This document shows positions 46,620 through 55,756 of a stretch of 64,000 nucleotides of DNA, piece after piece. Within the stretch, counting starts at the first letter, position 1. Each line of letters starts with the position of its first letter. The stretch lies in assembly GCF_000711735.1 (NCBI RefSeq), contig NZ_JONL01000006.1:186001-250000 (forward strand), in the 5' to 3' direction. The notes under the pieces are model-generated. The model did not search any database. It was not told the origin of the DNA and saw only the letters and a program-made list of their open reading frames with translations. This DNA comes from Maridesulfovibrio frigidus DSM 17176 (GTDB lineage Bacteria > Desulfobacterota > Desulfovibrionia > Desulfovibrionales > Desulfovibrionaceae). A program made the translations under genes and the position numbers.

Positions 46620-48392
46620 TTAACCAAGGTACCAGACAAGTCCGAAAATACAGAGCGCAATGAATACAGTCAGACCAAGATAATCTTGAAGTCGTCCAGT
46701 CTGCATCTTTGCACCGGTCCTGCCGATATCTCGTACCGTGTAAGCAGTTCCGTCCACAACCGTATCAATCCCCTTGCGGTCGAACCATGATGATCCGGCT
46801 GCAAAGTCCATTAGTCCCTTAAGGCCTACCACTCTGTAAACAGTGGTCCAGACTGAATCTGCCCATGCGATAGGACGACACACAAAACCGAGTCCTGTTC
46901 TTCCGATCAGCCTGTACAGCTTGTCGAAATCGAGGTTTCTGCCATGATGAGGGACAATGATCTTTCTCATAATCCAGAATCCTGCGCCTGTGAATGCAAG
47001 CAGCATTGCTGACTGCAACAAGTGCCAAGGAGTATAAGGAGTATATTCTACAGGGAATGGAAGCAGTGAATAAAGCATCTGCGGGTAAACACCCTGTGCG
47101 AAACACAGAATAGCTGAGATAGCCATGGCTACGTACATATTCTTAGGGATAGGATTAAGCTTAAGTCCCGTTTTTGCCGGCTTATGAAAGAAGGCAAAGT
47201 ACGGTAACTTAATACCCACCGAAAGGAACGTACCGACCGCGGCAATTTCAAGCCCGATTGCGATCAGTGTATTGTGAGACTCAGCCGCACCAGTAATGGT
47301 CATGGTTTTACTGATAAATCCGTTGAAGAATGGCATTCCTGAGATGGAAACCGCCCCAACCATATACAGTATAACCAGCCATGGAAGTTTTCCGACCAAA
47401 CCGCCAAGCTTATCAAGATCTGCCGTCCCTACTGCGTAGAGAATTGTTCCGACACTCATGAAGAGCAGTCCTTTATATAGGATATGTGCGTAAGCATGAG
47501 CGATAGCCCCGTTCAAACACAATGCGGTACCGATTCCGATACCTGCGACCATATACCCGACCTGAGAGACAATGTGGTAGGATAAAATCCTTCGCGCATT
47601 GTTCTCCATGGACGCGTAAAGTACGCCGTAGACCGCCATAAATGTTCCGGCAACAGCCAGAATATATACACCGGAGAATCCGCGAGCCAAAACGTAAACC
47701 GCTGTTTTGGTAGTAAACGCACACATAAATACTGCGCCAGGAATGGTAGCTTCAGGATATGCATCCGGTAGCCACGCATGCAGAGGAACAACTGCGGCGT
47801 TTACACAGAATCCGATGAGAATCAGCCAATCGTAGTACTGAACTGACGATGGATCGACAGGCAAGAACGCGAAAGTACCGATCTCGTGATATCTAAGCAG
47901 CAATCCGCCAAGCAGGAATAGCCCGCCGAGCATGTGAAACAGAAAGTATCTGTAACCAGCTGCGCTTGAAGTTTTAGTGCGATGCAGCCAGACAAGGAAT
48001 GTCGAAGCTACAGCCATCAGTTCCCAGAAGATAAAGAGAGTCAGGTAATCTCCGGCAAACACACAACCAAATGATCCTGCAACATATAATGCAGCTGAAG
48101 CATGATGCGCTTTATCCTTCATATGAAGAGCGTAAATCATACCGATCAGTGATTGGATGGCAAAAACATTCGCAAACACCAGTGAGAGTTTATCTACTCT
48201 GCCTAAGATCAAGGTATTTCCAAGATATGGAATAACCCCGAATTCTCCCATTGTGGCGGTAAAAACAACCACAATAGCGATAACAGGCGGAACAAGTAGC
48301 AACCATTTCCAGTGTTCACCTCTAAAAAACGGCAGCGCCATAGCCAGAGCTATGAAAGCAACTGCCGGATGAAGAAATCCGTTAATTTCCAT
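46620..48392 (-). CDS. Antiporter-like subunit with NuoL-type C-terminal extension
   Basis: The 590-residue membrane protein belongs to the NuoL/MrpD superfamily. The antiporter core has FIFWELMAVASTFLVWLH, VVPLHAWLPDAYPEA and RRILSYHIVSQVGYM. The C-terminus (about residues 480-590) is extended and contains WFDRKGIDTVVDG and KMQTGRLQDYL, as in the lateral helix and final anchor of NuoL. It is probably the NuoL equivalent. The ATG at 48392 is favoured because GGAGG lies 6 bases upstream; it overlaps the preceding small gene by 11 bases. Confidence 0.85.
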   Translation of the reverse strand: MEINGFLHPAVAFIALAMALPFFRGEHWKWLLLVPPVIAIVVVFTATMGEFGVIPYLGNTLILGRVDKLSLVFANVFAIQSLIGMIYALHMKDKAHHASAALYVAGSFGCVFAGDYLTLFIFWELMAVASTFLVWLHRTKTSSAAGYRYFLFHMLGGLFLLGGLLLRYHEIGTFAFLPVDPSSVQYYDWLILIGFCVNAAVVPLHAWLPDAYPEATIPGAVFMCAFTTKTAVYVLARGFSGVYILAVAGTFMAVYGVLYASMENNARRILSYHIVSQVGYMVAGIGIGTALCLNGAIAHAYAHILYKGLLFMSVGTILYAVGTADLDKLGGLVGKLPWLVILYMVGAVSISGMPFFNGFISKTMTITGAAESHNTLIAIGLEIAAVGTFLSVGIKLPYFAFFHKPAKTGLKLNPIPKNMYVAMAISAILCFAQGVYPQMLYSLLPFPVEYTPYTPWHLLQSAMLLAFTGAGFWIMRKIIVPHHGRNLDFDKLYRLIGRTGLGFVCRPIAWADSVWTTVYRVVGLKGLMDFAAGSSWFDRKGIDTVVDGTAYTVRDIGRTGAKMQTGRLQDYLGLTVFIALCIFGLVWYLG

Positions 48393-48642
48393 CATCTTCC
48401 TCCGGTCCCACAAGGAAAGGTTGTACAATAACCTTCATCATAAAAACCATTCCTACTGAGACTACAAGGGCGAATAACGCCCAGAATCCCGTATATTTAT
48501 CATAAACATACTCAGGGTGGTGTGGATGAATGAAGAAGTTCAATACCACTAACACAACAAGGAAAACGATAAATACGCTCTTCCATGCTGTAAGATTCTT
48601 TGTGCGCTGGGTTTCAAACCAGTTTCCTAAACTGCTATTCAT
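48382..48642 (-). CDS. Small two-helix membrane protein of the nuo operon
   Basis: This 86-residue protein has two hydrophobic helices (about residues 22-38 and 52-74), a conserved-looking FFIHPHHPEYVYDKY link and an acidic tail (GPEEDDGN). It matches no standard complex I subunit I recognise. Its tight fit between two antiporter-like genes, with 12 bases before and an 11-base overlap after, argues it is a real accessory subunit or assembly factor. Confidence 0.75.
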   Translation of the reverse strand: MNSSLGNWFETQRTKNLTAWKSVFIVFLVVLVVLNFFIHPHHPEYVYDKYTGFWALFALVVSVGMVFMMKVIVQPFLVGPEEDDGN

Positions 48643-48654
48643 GCCTAACGCTCC

Positions 48655-50139
48655 TTAGAATTTTCCGAAGACGTTAATAAACTGTAAAAACGTCTGGGGA
48701 TATAGCCCCAACCAGACGGATACAAGAGCCGTAGTACATAGCGGGATAACCATAGAGAGCGGAGCTTCATTATACTGCTCAAGATTAGCGCCCTCTGCGG
48801 GAGCTTTAAAGAACGCTCTGTAGATAATAGGAGCAAAATATGCAGCATTCAGCAAAGTACTTGCTAAAAGCGCAATCAAAATACCCCATTCACCAATGGA
48901 TACAGCACCTTTAGCCAGATACCATTTGGTTGCGAACCCACAAACAGGTGGAACCCCGATCATGGATAGCGCCGCTATGGAGAATGCCCCGAAGGTCCAT
49001 GGCATTCGTCGACCTAGCCCGTCCATTTTACTGATCTGTTTAAGATGAGTTGCTACGTAAATCGCCCCAGCTCCGAAGAACAATGTGATCTTCGAGAAAG
49101 CATGATGGGCAATATGCATTAACCCACCCTGCACAGCTTCAGGCGTAAGCATGGCAACACCGATGATGATGTATGAAAGCTGACTTACTGTTGAATAAGC
49201 AAGTCTCGCTTTGATATCATCTTTCGTCAGCGCAATGAGCGAGGCGATCACAATAGTAATCGCCGCAAGATATGCGGTCGGTAACCCGAGTCCCAGACTG
49301 TCCATAAGGTCCACACCGAATCCTGAGAGGATAATGCGTGAAACTGAGAACACACCGGCCTTAACAACAGCAACTGCGTGTAGCAAAGCTGATACAGGAG
49401 TCGGTGCAACCATCGCAGATGGAAGCCAGTTATGGAATGGCATAAGAGCTGCTTTTGCAAGACCGGCGATGTAAAGTACATAAGTAACCATTACAAGAGT
49501 CGGATCTGCATCTGCAGGGAATATACCGTGCTGAATGTCAGTTAAGTTGAAGTCGAGTGTTCCACAAAGCACGTAGGTAAGAACCATTGCGGGAAGGAGG
49601 AACAATTTCGATGTACCCATGAGGTAGACCATGTATTTTCTTGCACCGTTAAATGAGGTGTCATCCTGATGATGAGCAACTAACGGGTAAGTAAATACTG
49701 AAATGACTTCGTAGAATAAGTAAAGTGTGAAGATATTAGCGGAAAATGCAACCCCGAGCGCGCCAAAGATGGCGACAGCAAAACAGAAGTAATATCTGGT
49801 TTGCGCATGCTCGTTTTCAGATCTCATGTAACCGATGTTATAACTGGTAGCGAATATCCACAAAAGTGAAGCTACCAAGGCAAATACGAATGATAATCCA
49901 TCTGCGGCAAATGAAACGGTAATCCCGGGCATAATGGTGAACAAGGTAAAATACTTGATCGTACCTTCCAGCGCAGCTGGAACCATTGCTAATACCGAAA
50001 TAAACGTTAAAATACCGGCTATCATCGATACACTTTCACGCCTGTTTTGATCAGATCTAAACAGATATATAAGTATAGGAGCAGCCAGAGTAATTGCCAG
50101 AGGGATCAGCACGCTTGTACTGGTGATTATTTCTGTCAT
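48655..50139 (-). CDS. Antiporter-like subunit (MrpD/NuoL superfamily)
   Basis: The 494-residue membrane protein is a proton-conducting antiporter-like subunit. It has FAADGLSFVFALVASLLW, LYLFYEVISVFTYPLVAHH, PFHNWLPSAMVAPTPVSALLH and KARLAYSTVSQLSYI. It is closest in style to MrpD-type and NuoL-type chains but lacks the long C-terminal extension. Together with the 590-residue chain, NuoM and NuoN it gives four such subunits, one more than in standard complex I. It begins 4 bases after nuoK. Confidence 0.88.
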   Translation of the reverse strand: MTEIITSTSVLIPLAITLAAPILIYLFRSDQNRRESVSMIAGILTFISVLAMVPAALEGTIKYFTLFTIMPGITVSFAADGLSFVFALVASLLWIFATSYNIGYMRSENEHAQTRYYFCFAVAIFGALGVAFSANIFTLYLFYEVISVFTYPLVAHHQDDTSFNGARKYMVYLMGTSKLFLLPAMVLTYVLCGTLDFNLTDIQHGIFPADADPTLVMVTYVLYIAGLAKAALMPFHNWLPSAMVAPTPVSALLHAVAVVKAGVFSVSRIILSGFGVDLMDSLGLGLPTAYLAAITIVIASLIALTKDDIKARLAYSTVSQLSYIIIGVAMLTPEAVQGGLMHIAHHAFSKITLFFGAGAIYVATHLKQISKMDGLGRRMPWTFGAFSIAALSMIGVPPVCGFATKWYLAKGAVSIGEWGILIALLASTLLNAAYFAPIIYRAFFKAPAEGANLEQYNEAPLSMVIPLCTTALVSVWLGLYPQTFLQFINVFGKF

Positions 50140-50143
50140 ACCA

Positions 50144-50452
50144 TCAACCCTTCAGCCTTGAAACAGTATCTGTTTCAGCACTCTTGAAACGTTTAGCAAC
50201 GACTACAATAATTGCGAGAACCAAAGTGGCCTCAGCAGCAGCCAGTCCCATAACAAAAAGAGTTGCAATCTGCCCCGTGGCACTATCGGCTGCGGTCAAC
50301 TGCGATGCAGACACAATGGAAAGCCCTGCTCCGTTGAGCATAAGTTCCACTGAAATCAGCATCCCTACCAAACTCTTGCGCCAGACAATGCCGTAGAGGC
50401 CAATTGCCAGCAGTCCAAGAGCGACAAGCTGATACATCATGAGCGGACTCAT
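50144..50452 (-). CDS. nuoK: NADH-quinone oxidoreductase-type subunit K
   Basis: The 102-residue, three-helix membrane subunit has GLYGIVWRKSLVGMLISVELMLNG with the conserved Glu of the membrane proton path, and a second Glu in GLAAAEATLVLAI. Its start overlaps the nuoJ stop by 4 bases (ATGA), a classic coupled arrangement. Confidence 0.95.
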   Translation of the reverse strand: MSPLMMYQLVALGLLAIGLYGIVWRKSLVGMLISVELMLNGAGLSIVSASQLTAADSATGQIATLFVMGLAAAEATLVLAIIVVVAKRFKSAETDTVSRLKG

Positions 50453-50964
50453 TCAGCGGCCCTCCCTTTTTTATCAAAAGCAAGTAGAACCGCTCCGGCC
50501 ATTGCCGCCAGCAGAACCACTGAAATTAGTTCAAAGGCAAGTGCGTAGTTATCGAGAAGTCCTTTACCGAGTACCTCGAGAGGAACTTCAAGCGGAATAC
50601 TAATGCTTTCCGGCTGATAATTAACGATAACCCATCCGATTACAAAAACCGGTGAAATGAATGCCAACGCCGAAAGCAACGCTTTGCCGGGTCTGCGTGA
50701 TCCTGATTCAACCCCGTGGGCATCAGCTCTGCTGAGCATGATGGCGAAGAACATAAGGATACAGACAGCTCCAACATAAATAAGTATTTGCATAAACGCC
50801 ATGAACGGCGCAGCCATCAGCATATACATTCCTGCTACACCGAGCAGAGACGTAATAAGCCCGACCATAGCCCTAACCAGACTATGCGCTCCGACTGCAA
50901 AACACCCTCCGCCGAGAACCAGCAGCGTGTATACAACGAAAGCGATTTTAGCCATCAATTCCAT
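50449..50964 (-). CDS. nuoJ: NADH-quinone oxidoreductase-type subunit J
   Basis: The 171-residue membrane subunit has five helices, with the conserved segment ALVRAMVGLITSLLGVAGMYMLMAAPFMAFMQILIYVGAV in part visible and VGAVCILMFFAIML. It ends in a basic tail. It begins 2 bases after nuoI and overlaps nuoK by 4 bases. Confidence 0.93.
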   Translation of the reverse strand: MELMAKIAFVVYTLLVLGGGCFAVGAHSLVRAMVGLITSLLGVAGMYMLMAAPFMAFMQILIYVGAVCILMFFAIMLSRADAHGVESGSRRPGKALLSALAFISPVFVIGWVIVNYQPESISIPLEVPLEVLGKGLLDNYALAFELISVVLLAAMAGAVLLAFDKKGRAAE

Positions 50965-50966
50965 AA

Positions 50967-51554
50967 TCAGCCTTCCTTCGTTGAGTTTTCAGGTTCTTGG
51001 GGAGCCGATTCTGCATTACTTTGTTCCTGCCTCTGACCTTTCTTCTCAAGTCTGAATAATAAATCCATATTGAAAGCATTACGGTCAGTTGAAGCAAAAT
51101 ACACATTATCGGAAAATCTTATCGCGCCAACAGCGCAGTTTTCAACGCAAGATCCGCAAAGAGAACAAAGCGAGAAGTCATACATAAACTTAACAGGTTC
51201 CTTAGGAGCCTTCGGTTTAACGACTTTTTCACCGCGTTCTTTAGCCTCATCCATAGCCTGAAGCTCAGCTTCAGTAGGCTTGGGAGCTTTTGCCTTAGTG
51301 ATGGAAATACATCCACTTGGACAAGCAGACACACACATCATACATGATATACATTTAGGAGATGCGAGTGCTTTCGGTTTCCCTACAAGTTCAAGCGGCC
51401 CCCTAAATCCTTCAAGCTGGGAAGCGCTGACAGTCTCTCGCGGATAGTGCAGAGTTACCTGCTTATCCATGAAATTCTTACCCGTAATTTTGAGGCCTAC
51501 AACGAGGCTCCAAAGTCCGGATACGTTTTCCCATATTTTTTTTATTGCGGTCAT
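50967..51554 (-). CDS. nuoI: NADH-quinone oxidoreductase-type subunit I (two [4Fe-4S] clusters)
   Basis: The 195-residue iron-sulfur subunit has CISCMMCVSACP and CSLCGSCVENCAVG, giving clusters N6a and N6b that wire electrons to NuoB. Two features are unusual: the spacer between the motifs is about 50 residues, with a charged Lys/Glu/Pro insert, and the second motif has Ala-Val rather than Pro after its last Cys. The C-terminus is a hydrophilic Gln/Glu/Pro-rich tail. It starts 16 bases after nuoH. Confidence 0.92.
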   Translation of the reverse strand: MTAIKKIWENVSGLWSLVVGLKITGKNFMDKQVTLHYPRETVSASQLEGFRGPLELVGKPKALASPKCISCMMCVSACPSGCISITKAKAPKPTEAELQAMDEAKERGEKVVKPKAPKEPVKFMYDFSLCSLCGSCVENCAVGAIRFSDNVYFASTDRNAFNMDLLFRLEKKGQRQEQSNAESAPQEPENSTKEG

Positions 51555-51570
51555 TATATCACCACCTGAT

Positions 51571-52542
51571 TCAAGAAAGCTTGGTTACAAAGGCAGTTAT
51601 CAGCAAGTTCAAAAGAGCAAGAGGCATGAGCCACTTCCAATTAAGATTCAAAAGCTGATCAAAACGAACTCTCGGGAAAGTCCAGCGCAGCCAGATCATT
51701 ACAAGCAAAAGAACATATACTTTTGCGAGGAACCACCAGGCTCCGTCAAAGAACGGCCCGTTCCAGCCACCTAAGAAAAGAGCAACAGCAACTGAACAGA
51801 CAACAATCATGTTGGCATATTCAGCAAGAAAGAACATACCGAATCCCATTCCTGAGTACTCAGTATGGAAACCAGCTGTAAGTTCACTTTCAGCCTCAGC
51901 AAGGTCAAAAGGAGCGCGGTTCGTTTCACCAAGAGCACTTACAAAAAAGATAATAAATGCTAAAGGCTGAACCATGAAGTTCCACTGCCAAGGCCAGCTG
52001 CCCTGTCCCGCCACAACCTCTGAAAGGTTCAGCGAACCTGTCTGGAATGCAATTGCAAGCACCGACAACAACAAGGGAATTTCATAAGCGACAGACTGAG
52101 ATACAGCTCTGGCCGCCCCCAAAATACCATATTTGTTATTGGATCCCCATCCCGCAAGACAGGTAGCAAGAACATTAAGACCGGAAAAAGCCAGAATCAG
52201 TAATAGTCCCAGATTCAGGTTCATTCCAGTTAGTTTCGGTCCAAAAGGTAAAGGCAAAAAGAGCAAGAGTACGGGCATGAATGACAGAATCGGCGCAAGC
52301 CAAAATAGGAATCCATCCGCATTTTTAGGAGTGAAAAGCTGCTTACCGATCAATTTTACAGCATCTGCTAGAGGCTGCAAAAGACCGTGCGGACCAACTT
52401 CAAAAGGTCCGGGCCTACGTTGGATATGCCCTGCCACCTTACGTTCAAGGTAAACCAGAACAAGTCCGTTAAGCCCTACGAATGCAGCAACAGCCACAAG
52501 GGCAATAAGTATTTTAACCAGTTCAACGGGTATTTGAGACAT
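51571..52542 (-). CDS. nuoH: NADH-quinone oxidoreductase-type subunit H
   Basis: The 323-residue membrane subunit joins the hydrophilic arm to the membrane arm and forms part of the quinone cavity. It has ERKVAGHIQRRPGPFEVGPHGLLQPLADAVKL and the later NRAPFDLAEAESELTAGFHTEYS in recognisable form. It starts 17 bases after nuoD. Confidence 0.95.
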   Translation of the reverse strand: MSQIPVELVKILIALVAVAAFVGLNGLVLVYLERKVAGHIQRRPGPFEVGPHGLLQPLADAVKLIGKQLFTPKNADGFLFWLAPILSFMPVLLLFLPLPFGPKLTGMNLNLGLLLILAFSGLNVLATCLAGWGSNNKYGILGAARAVSQSVAYEIPLLLSVLAIAFQTGSLNLSEVVAGQGSWPWQWNFMVQPLAFIIFFVSALGETNRAPFDLAEAESELTAGFHTEYSGMGFGMFFLAEYANMIVVCSVAVALFLGGWNGPFFDGAWWFLAKVYVLLLVMIWLRWTFPRVRFDQLLNLNWKWLMPLALLNLLITAFVTKLS

Positions 52543-52559
52543 ATCGATATTTCCTCGCT

Positions 52560-53711
52560 CTACCTGTCGATTTCAGGGATTACCATGTCTAGGCTGCCGA
52601 GAATGGCAACGGCATCAGCCAACATCGTCCCTTTCGAACATTCAGCGAAAACATTAAGATTTGAAAATCCTGGAGCGCGAAGCTTAACTCTGTAAGGAGT
52701 CTTGCTGCCATCACTCACAATATGAATTCCAACCTTCCCGCGAGCACCTTCAGACGCAAAATAAGCTTCACCAGCTGGAGCTTTCCAAGCAGGCTTAGGC
52801 CTCTTTTTAATCATAAAGTCGCCGTCAGGGATCATAGCTACAGCCTGCTCAACAATGCGCAGACTCTGCTCGATTTCATCCATACGGACCATATATCTAG
52901 CCATTGCATCAGCTTCTTTATAAACAGGGACGTCCCAGTCAAACTTATCGTAAACAGAGTATGGCTCTATAGTACGAGTATCGTGCTTGACCCCGGCTCC
53001 ACGAATGAGTGGCCCGGTTGCACCGTAGCGCAGACACATATCCTTATCCATGTAACCGACATCTTCGATTCTCTTACGGAGAATCACATTCTCAGTTACC
53101 AGGTCTTTATAGAGAGGTAGACGACTGCGCAGGTAAGGTACAAGTTCTGCACAATCTTTTAGAAATCCGTCATCAAGGTCATTCATAACTCCGCCGATGC
53201 GGAAAGAACTATACGTGAGCCTTGAACCAGTTGGTTTCTGCATTAGATCCAGAATTCGTTCACGGTCATCGAAAGCATACATGATTGGAGTAAAAGCTCC
53301 GAGATCAAGTAGATAAGCTCCCCACCACAACAAATGTGAAGATATTCTGTTTAATTCAGATGTTATAACTCTGATATATTCAGCTCGCTCTGGAACTTCG
53401 ATCTCGGCCAGTTTTTCAACGGCTCCGACCCACGCATGGTTCCAAGCAAGCGGATGTAGATAATCAACTCTGCCCATGTTGGGCATGAACTGAACCCATG
53501 ATTTAAACTCTGCCATTTTCTCATGCATACGATGCAGATAGCCGAGTACAGGTTCAGCGCGGACAATATATTCACCATCAAGTTCGAGAATCACCCGCAG
53601 TACACCGTGGGTGGAAGGATGCTGAGGACCCATGTTCAAAATCATGGTGTTCTCTTTAGCCCCTTTCTCGAAGTGGTTGGTATAAAAATCGCCTTCAGGA
53701 AATGCATTCAT
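52560..53711 (-). CDS. nuoD: NADH-quinone oxidoreductase-type subunit D (49 kDa homolog)
   Basis: The 383-residue subunit lines the quinone site next to cluster N2. It has NMGPQHPSTHGVLR, EPVLGYLHRMHEKMAE and YPHL-type DYLHPLAWNHAW, and it ends with the typical SLDMVIPEIDR. It is a separate chain from NuoC, unlike E. coli where they are fused. The gap to nuoC is 11 bases. Confidence 0.95.
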   Translation of the reverse strand: MNAFPEGDFYTNHFEKGAKENTMILNMGPQHPSTHGVLRVILELDGEYIVRAEPVLGYLHRMHEKMAEFKSWVQFMPNMGRVDYLHPLAWNHAWVGAVEKLAEIEVPERAEYIRVITSELNRISSHLLWWGAYLLDLGAFTPIMYAFDDRERILDLMQKPTGSRLTYSSFRIGGVMNDLDDGFLKDCAELVPYLRSRLPLYKDLVTENVILRKRIEDVGYMDKDMCLRYGATGPLIRGAGVKHDTRTIEPYSVYDKFDWDVPVYKEADAMARYMVRMDEIEQSLRIVEQAVAMIPDGDFMIKKRPKPAWKAPAGEAYFASEGARGKVGIHIVSDGSKTPYRVKLRAPGFSNLNVFAECSKGTMLADAVAILGSLDMVIPEIDR

Positions 53712-53722
53712 GTCGGTGCTTC

Positions 53723-54253
53723 CTATTTCGGTTCTTTAAGGTCGGCCTGAGCCTCACCAAACGGTGTAAAGCCGTCAGTAGTAAATACAGATTCCCCAAA
53801 ATCAATCAGATCGCGCAATGATTTGCGAGACTTCTCAGTCTTAAGCAAAACACCCTGCGGAGTCTCAGGATCAAGTAACAAGGGAATTAAATTAGGATGA
53901 CCGCTGAATTTTATTGCATGAAAATCAGTACACTCACGCTCATGCCAGTCTGCCCCCTGATAAATATCAGAGATAGTCGGAACCACTGGTTCAGCATGTG
54001 TTACCATAACCCGATGAGCCACCCGCTCAGAGGATTCAAATCGTGCATAATGATAAGTGATCAAGAAACCTTCAACAACATCTACGGCGTCAATATCTTC
54101 GAGATAATATTCCTTTCTGAGCATTTCTTTAGCTGCTGCAGGAATATCATCTGGAGATAAAAACACATTAAAATTAAGGCCTGTTTTATCAAATGAACAC
54201 TTGGAAACCATCAAAGGAGTAACGGAATCGAGCAATTTTTTTTTCGCTGCCAT
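53723..54253 (-). CDS. nuoC: NADH-quinone oxidoreductase-type subunit C (30 kDa homolog)
   Basis: The 176-residue soluble subunit has the 30-kDa signature region VVPTISDIYQGADWHERECTDFHAIKFSGHPNL in recognisable form. It shares one base with the nuoB stop (TAATG overlap). The C-terminus is shorter than in NuoCD fusions, as expected for a stand-alone chain. Confidence 0.93.
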   Translation of the reverse strand: MAAKKKLLDSVTPLMVSKCSFDKTGLNFNVFLSPDDIPAAAKEMLRKEYYLEDIDAVDVVEGFLITYHYARFESSERVAHRVMVTHAEPVVPTISDIYQGADWHERECTDFHAIKFSGHPNLIPLLLDPETPQGVLLKTEKSRKSLRDLIDFGESVFTTDGFTPFGEAQADLKEPK

Positions 54254-54789
54254 TAGAATTTCTCCTTTTGAAGAGCTTCAGGAACAGGCCACCAACGCTT
54301 ACCAGACACCTTCTGCTGAATCTCGAATAACCCCTCGAGTAAAGCTTCAGGGCGTGGCGGACAGCCCGGCACAAAAACATCAACCGGAATCAGCTTATCG
54401 ACACCTTCAATGATGCCGTACTGATCCTTAAATTTAAAAGGACCACCCGAAATTGCGCAATTACCAAGAGCCATGACCCACTTAGGAGCAGGCATCTGTT
54501 CATACAATCTCACAACTGCCGGAGCCATTTTTTTTGTTACAGTACCTGCAACAATCATTAAATCTGCCTGTCTGGCTGATGGGCGAAAAACCTCAGCTCC
54601 ATAACGAGCCATATCAAACCGAGCCATACCGCAAGCCATCATTTCGATAGCACAGCAAGCCAGTCCGAAGGTCATAGGCCAAAGGGACATGGATCTACAT
54701 ATATCCATTGCATCCTCTGCAAGTTGAAGATGCACAAGGCCCTCTTCAATATGATGCCCACCCGTAGTTAGGATATTTTCCTCGGCCAT
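54253..54789 (-). CDS. nuoB: NADH-quinone oxidoreductase-type subunit B (cluster N2)
   Basis: The 178-residue subunit binds the terminal [4Fe-4S] cluster N2 through the tandem Cys pair in [11 protein letters not shown] and the Cys residues in [10 protein letters not shown] and [13 protein letters not shown], all of which are present. [24 protein letters not shown] is the family core. It overlaps the nuoA 3' end by 22 bases. Confidence 0.96.
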   Translation of the reverse strand: MAEENILTTGGHHIEEGLVHLQLAEDAMDICRSMSLWPMTFGLACCAIEMMACGMARFDMARYGAEVFRPSARQADLMIVAGTVTKKMAPAVVRLYEQMPAPKWVMALGNCAISGGPFKFKDQYGIIEGVDKLIPVDVFVPGCPPRPEALLEGLFEIQQKVSGKRWWPVPEALQKEKF

Positions 54790-55145
54790 GTGAATACCCC
54801 TTTTCTCCAGAAGTAGATGATTGCAAGAGCCAAAACGCCCATAAAAATTGCCACTTTATAAAAAGCCACCATTCCGTCTGCCTGCGGATACCAAACAGCT
54901 ACCGGGAAAAGATAAAGAACATCTACGTCGAATGCTAAAAAAAGCAGTGCGTAAACATAATAACTGATCCCGAACTGGTTCCATGCTCGCCCATGGGGTT
55001 TCATTCCACACTCGTAAGACATTCCTATGTCACCACCTTTCGCACGCGGAGCAATGATCCAAGATAGGATCAATGGCCCTCCCGCAAAAAGCAGTCCACC
55101 AAGCATGAAAAGAAAAATGGCTAACTGAAGCCAGGTAAATACCAT
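54768..55145 (-). CDS. nuoA: NADH-quinone oxidoreductase-type subunit A
   Basis: The 125-residue, three-helix membrane subunit shows [42 protein letters not shown] in recognisable form. GAGG lies 7 bases before the ATG. It is the first gene of the operon. No nuoE, F or G precedes or follows, so the NADH-oxidising module is missing from this cluster. Confidence 0.95.
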   Translation of the reverse strand: MVFTWLQLAIFLFMLGGLLFAGGPLILSWIIAPRAKGGDIGMSYECGMKPHGRAWNQFGISYYVYALLFLAFDVDVLYLFPVAVWYPQADGMVAFYKVAIFMGVLALAIIYFWRKGVFTWPRKIS

Positions 55146-55279
55146 TTTTCAACCTCGCTCATTTTTTTGAAATTAGTAACACGCATCACACAACTAAAAC
55201 CATAAAAATAACGTGTCTTAAAGCTGAAAAAACTAATAAACCCAATAAAAACAAGCCTAATTGGATAAATTCACTAAAG

Positions 55280-55308
55280 TTTATCTCACCGGAGCATCAT
55301 AGTGTCAA
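55280..55308 (-). promoter_or_regulatory. Promoter of the nuo operon
   Basis: On the minus strand a consensus TTGACA (55308-55303) and GATAAA (55285-55280) are 17 bases apart. Transcription would start near 55273, giving a leader of about 128 bases before nuoA. The -35 overlaps one of the TGACAC copies. Confidence 0.55.
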
Positions 55309-55675
55309 GGTGTTATAACTGCCATCCCTTTTGAGAAATATGCTAATAATGAGCATTGCATAAATAGATAAAATTTAAAACTAATTAAATCAGACGCTTA
55401 AAATGACACCAAAAAATAATTAATGACATTTTAAAAAAACATCTTTTTTGAGATCGTTTTTACGTGTCAACATAATTCATCTTACTTACAAAGTGACACA
55501 AATCATTTGCAATACATTTATACTTGTATGTACTTACACTAATAATTAATCTCACACTTAATTATTTTAAGAGAATCACAACACAATAAGGTTATAATTA
55601 TAATATCAAACCAACACACGGATAATATGTCGTATATCAATTTGACACATCATTAAAATCTATAGATCCCATAAC

Positions 55676-55710
55676 AAAAAAGCCCCTACAATAAGCTGCA
55701 GGGGCTTTTT
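55676..55710 (-). terminator. Terminator after the receiver/GGDEF gene
   Basis: On the minus strand AAAAAGCCCCT pairs with AGGGGCTTTTT around a 12-base loop, and the second arm ends in a T-tract. It lies 47 bases past the stop at 55757. Confidence 0.92.
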
Positions 55711-55756
55711 AACAAGCTATCTTAAAAACATATAGATTGGATCAACTTTTACATCA

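Larger units (their letters stand above)
55146..55756. other. Long regulatory region upstream of the nuo operon
   Basis: This is 611 bases of AT-rich DNA between nuoA and the receiver/GGDEF gene. It contains five exact copies of TGACAC on either strand (55302-55307, 55404-55409, 55464-55469, 55494-55499, 55643-55648). It also has a 9-bp inverted repeat AATAATTAA / TTAATTATT (55541-55549 and 55558-55566) and the terminator at 55676-55710. No convincing coding frame was found. Confidence 0.6.

Noticed and set aside
55146-55756. A CRISPR-like array, suggested by the repeated TGACAC
   Set aside because: The repeat unit is only six bases, spacing is irregular, orientation varies and no cas gene is present.
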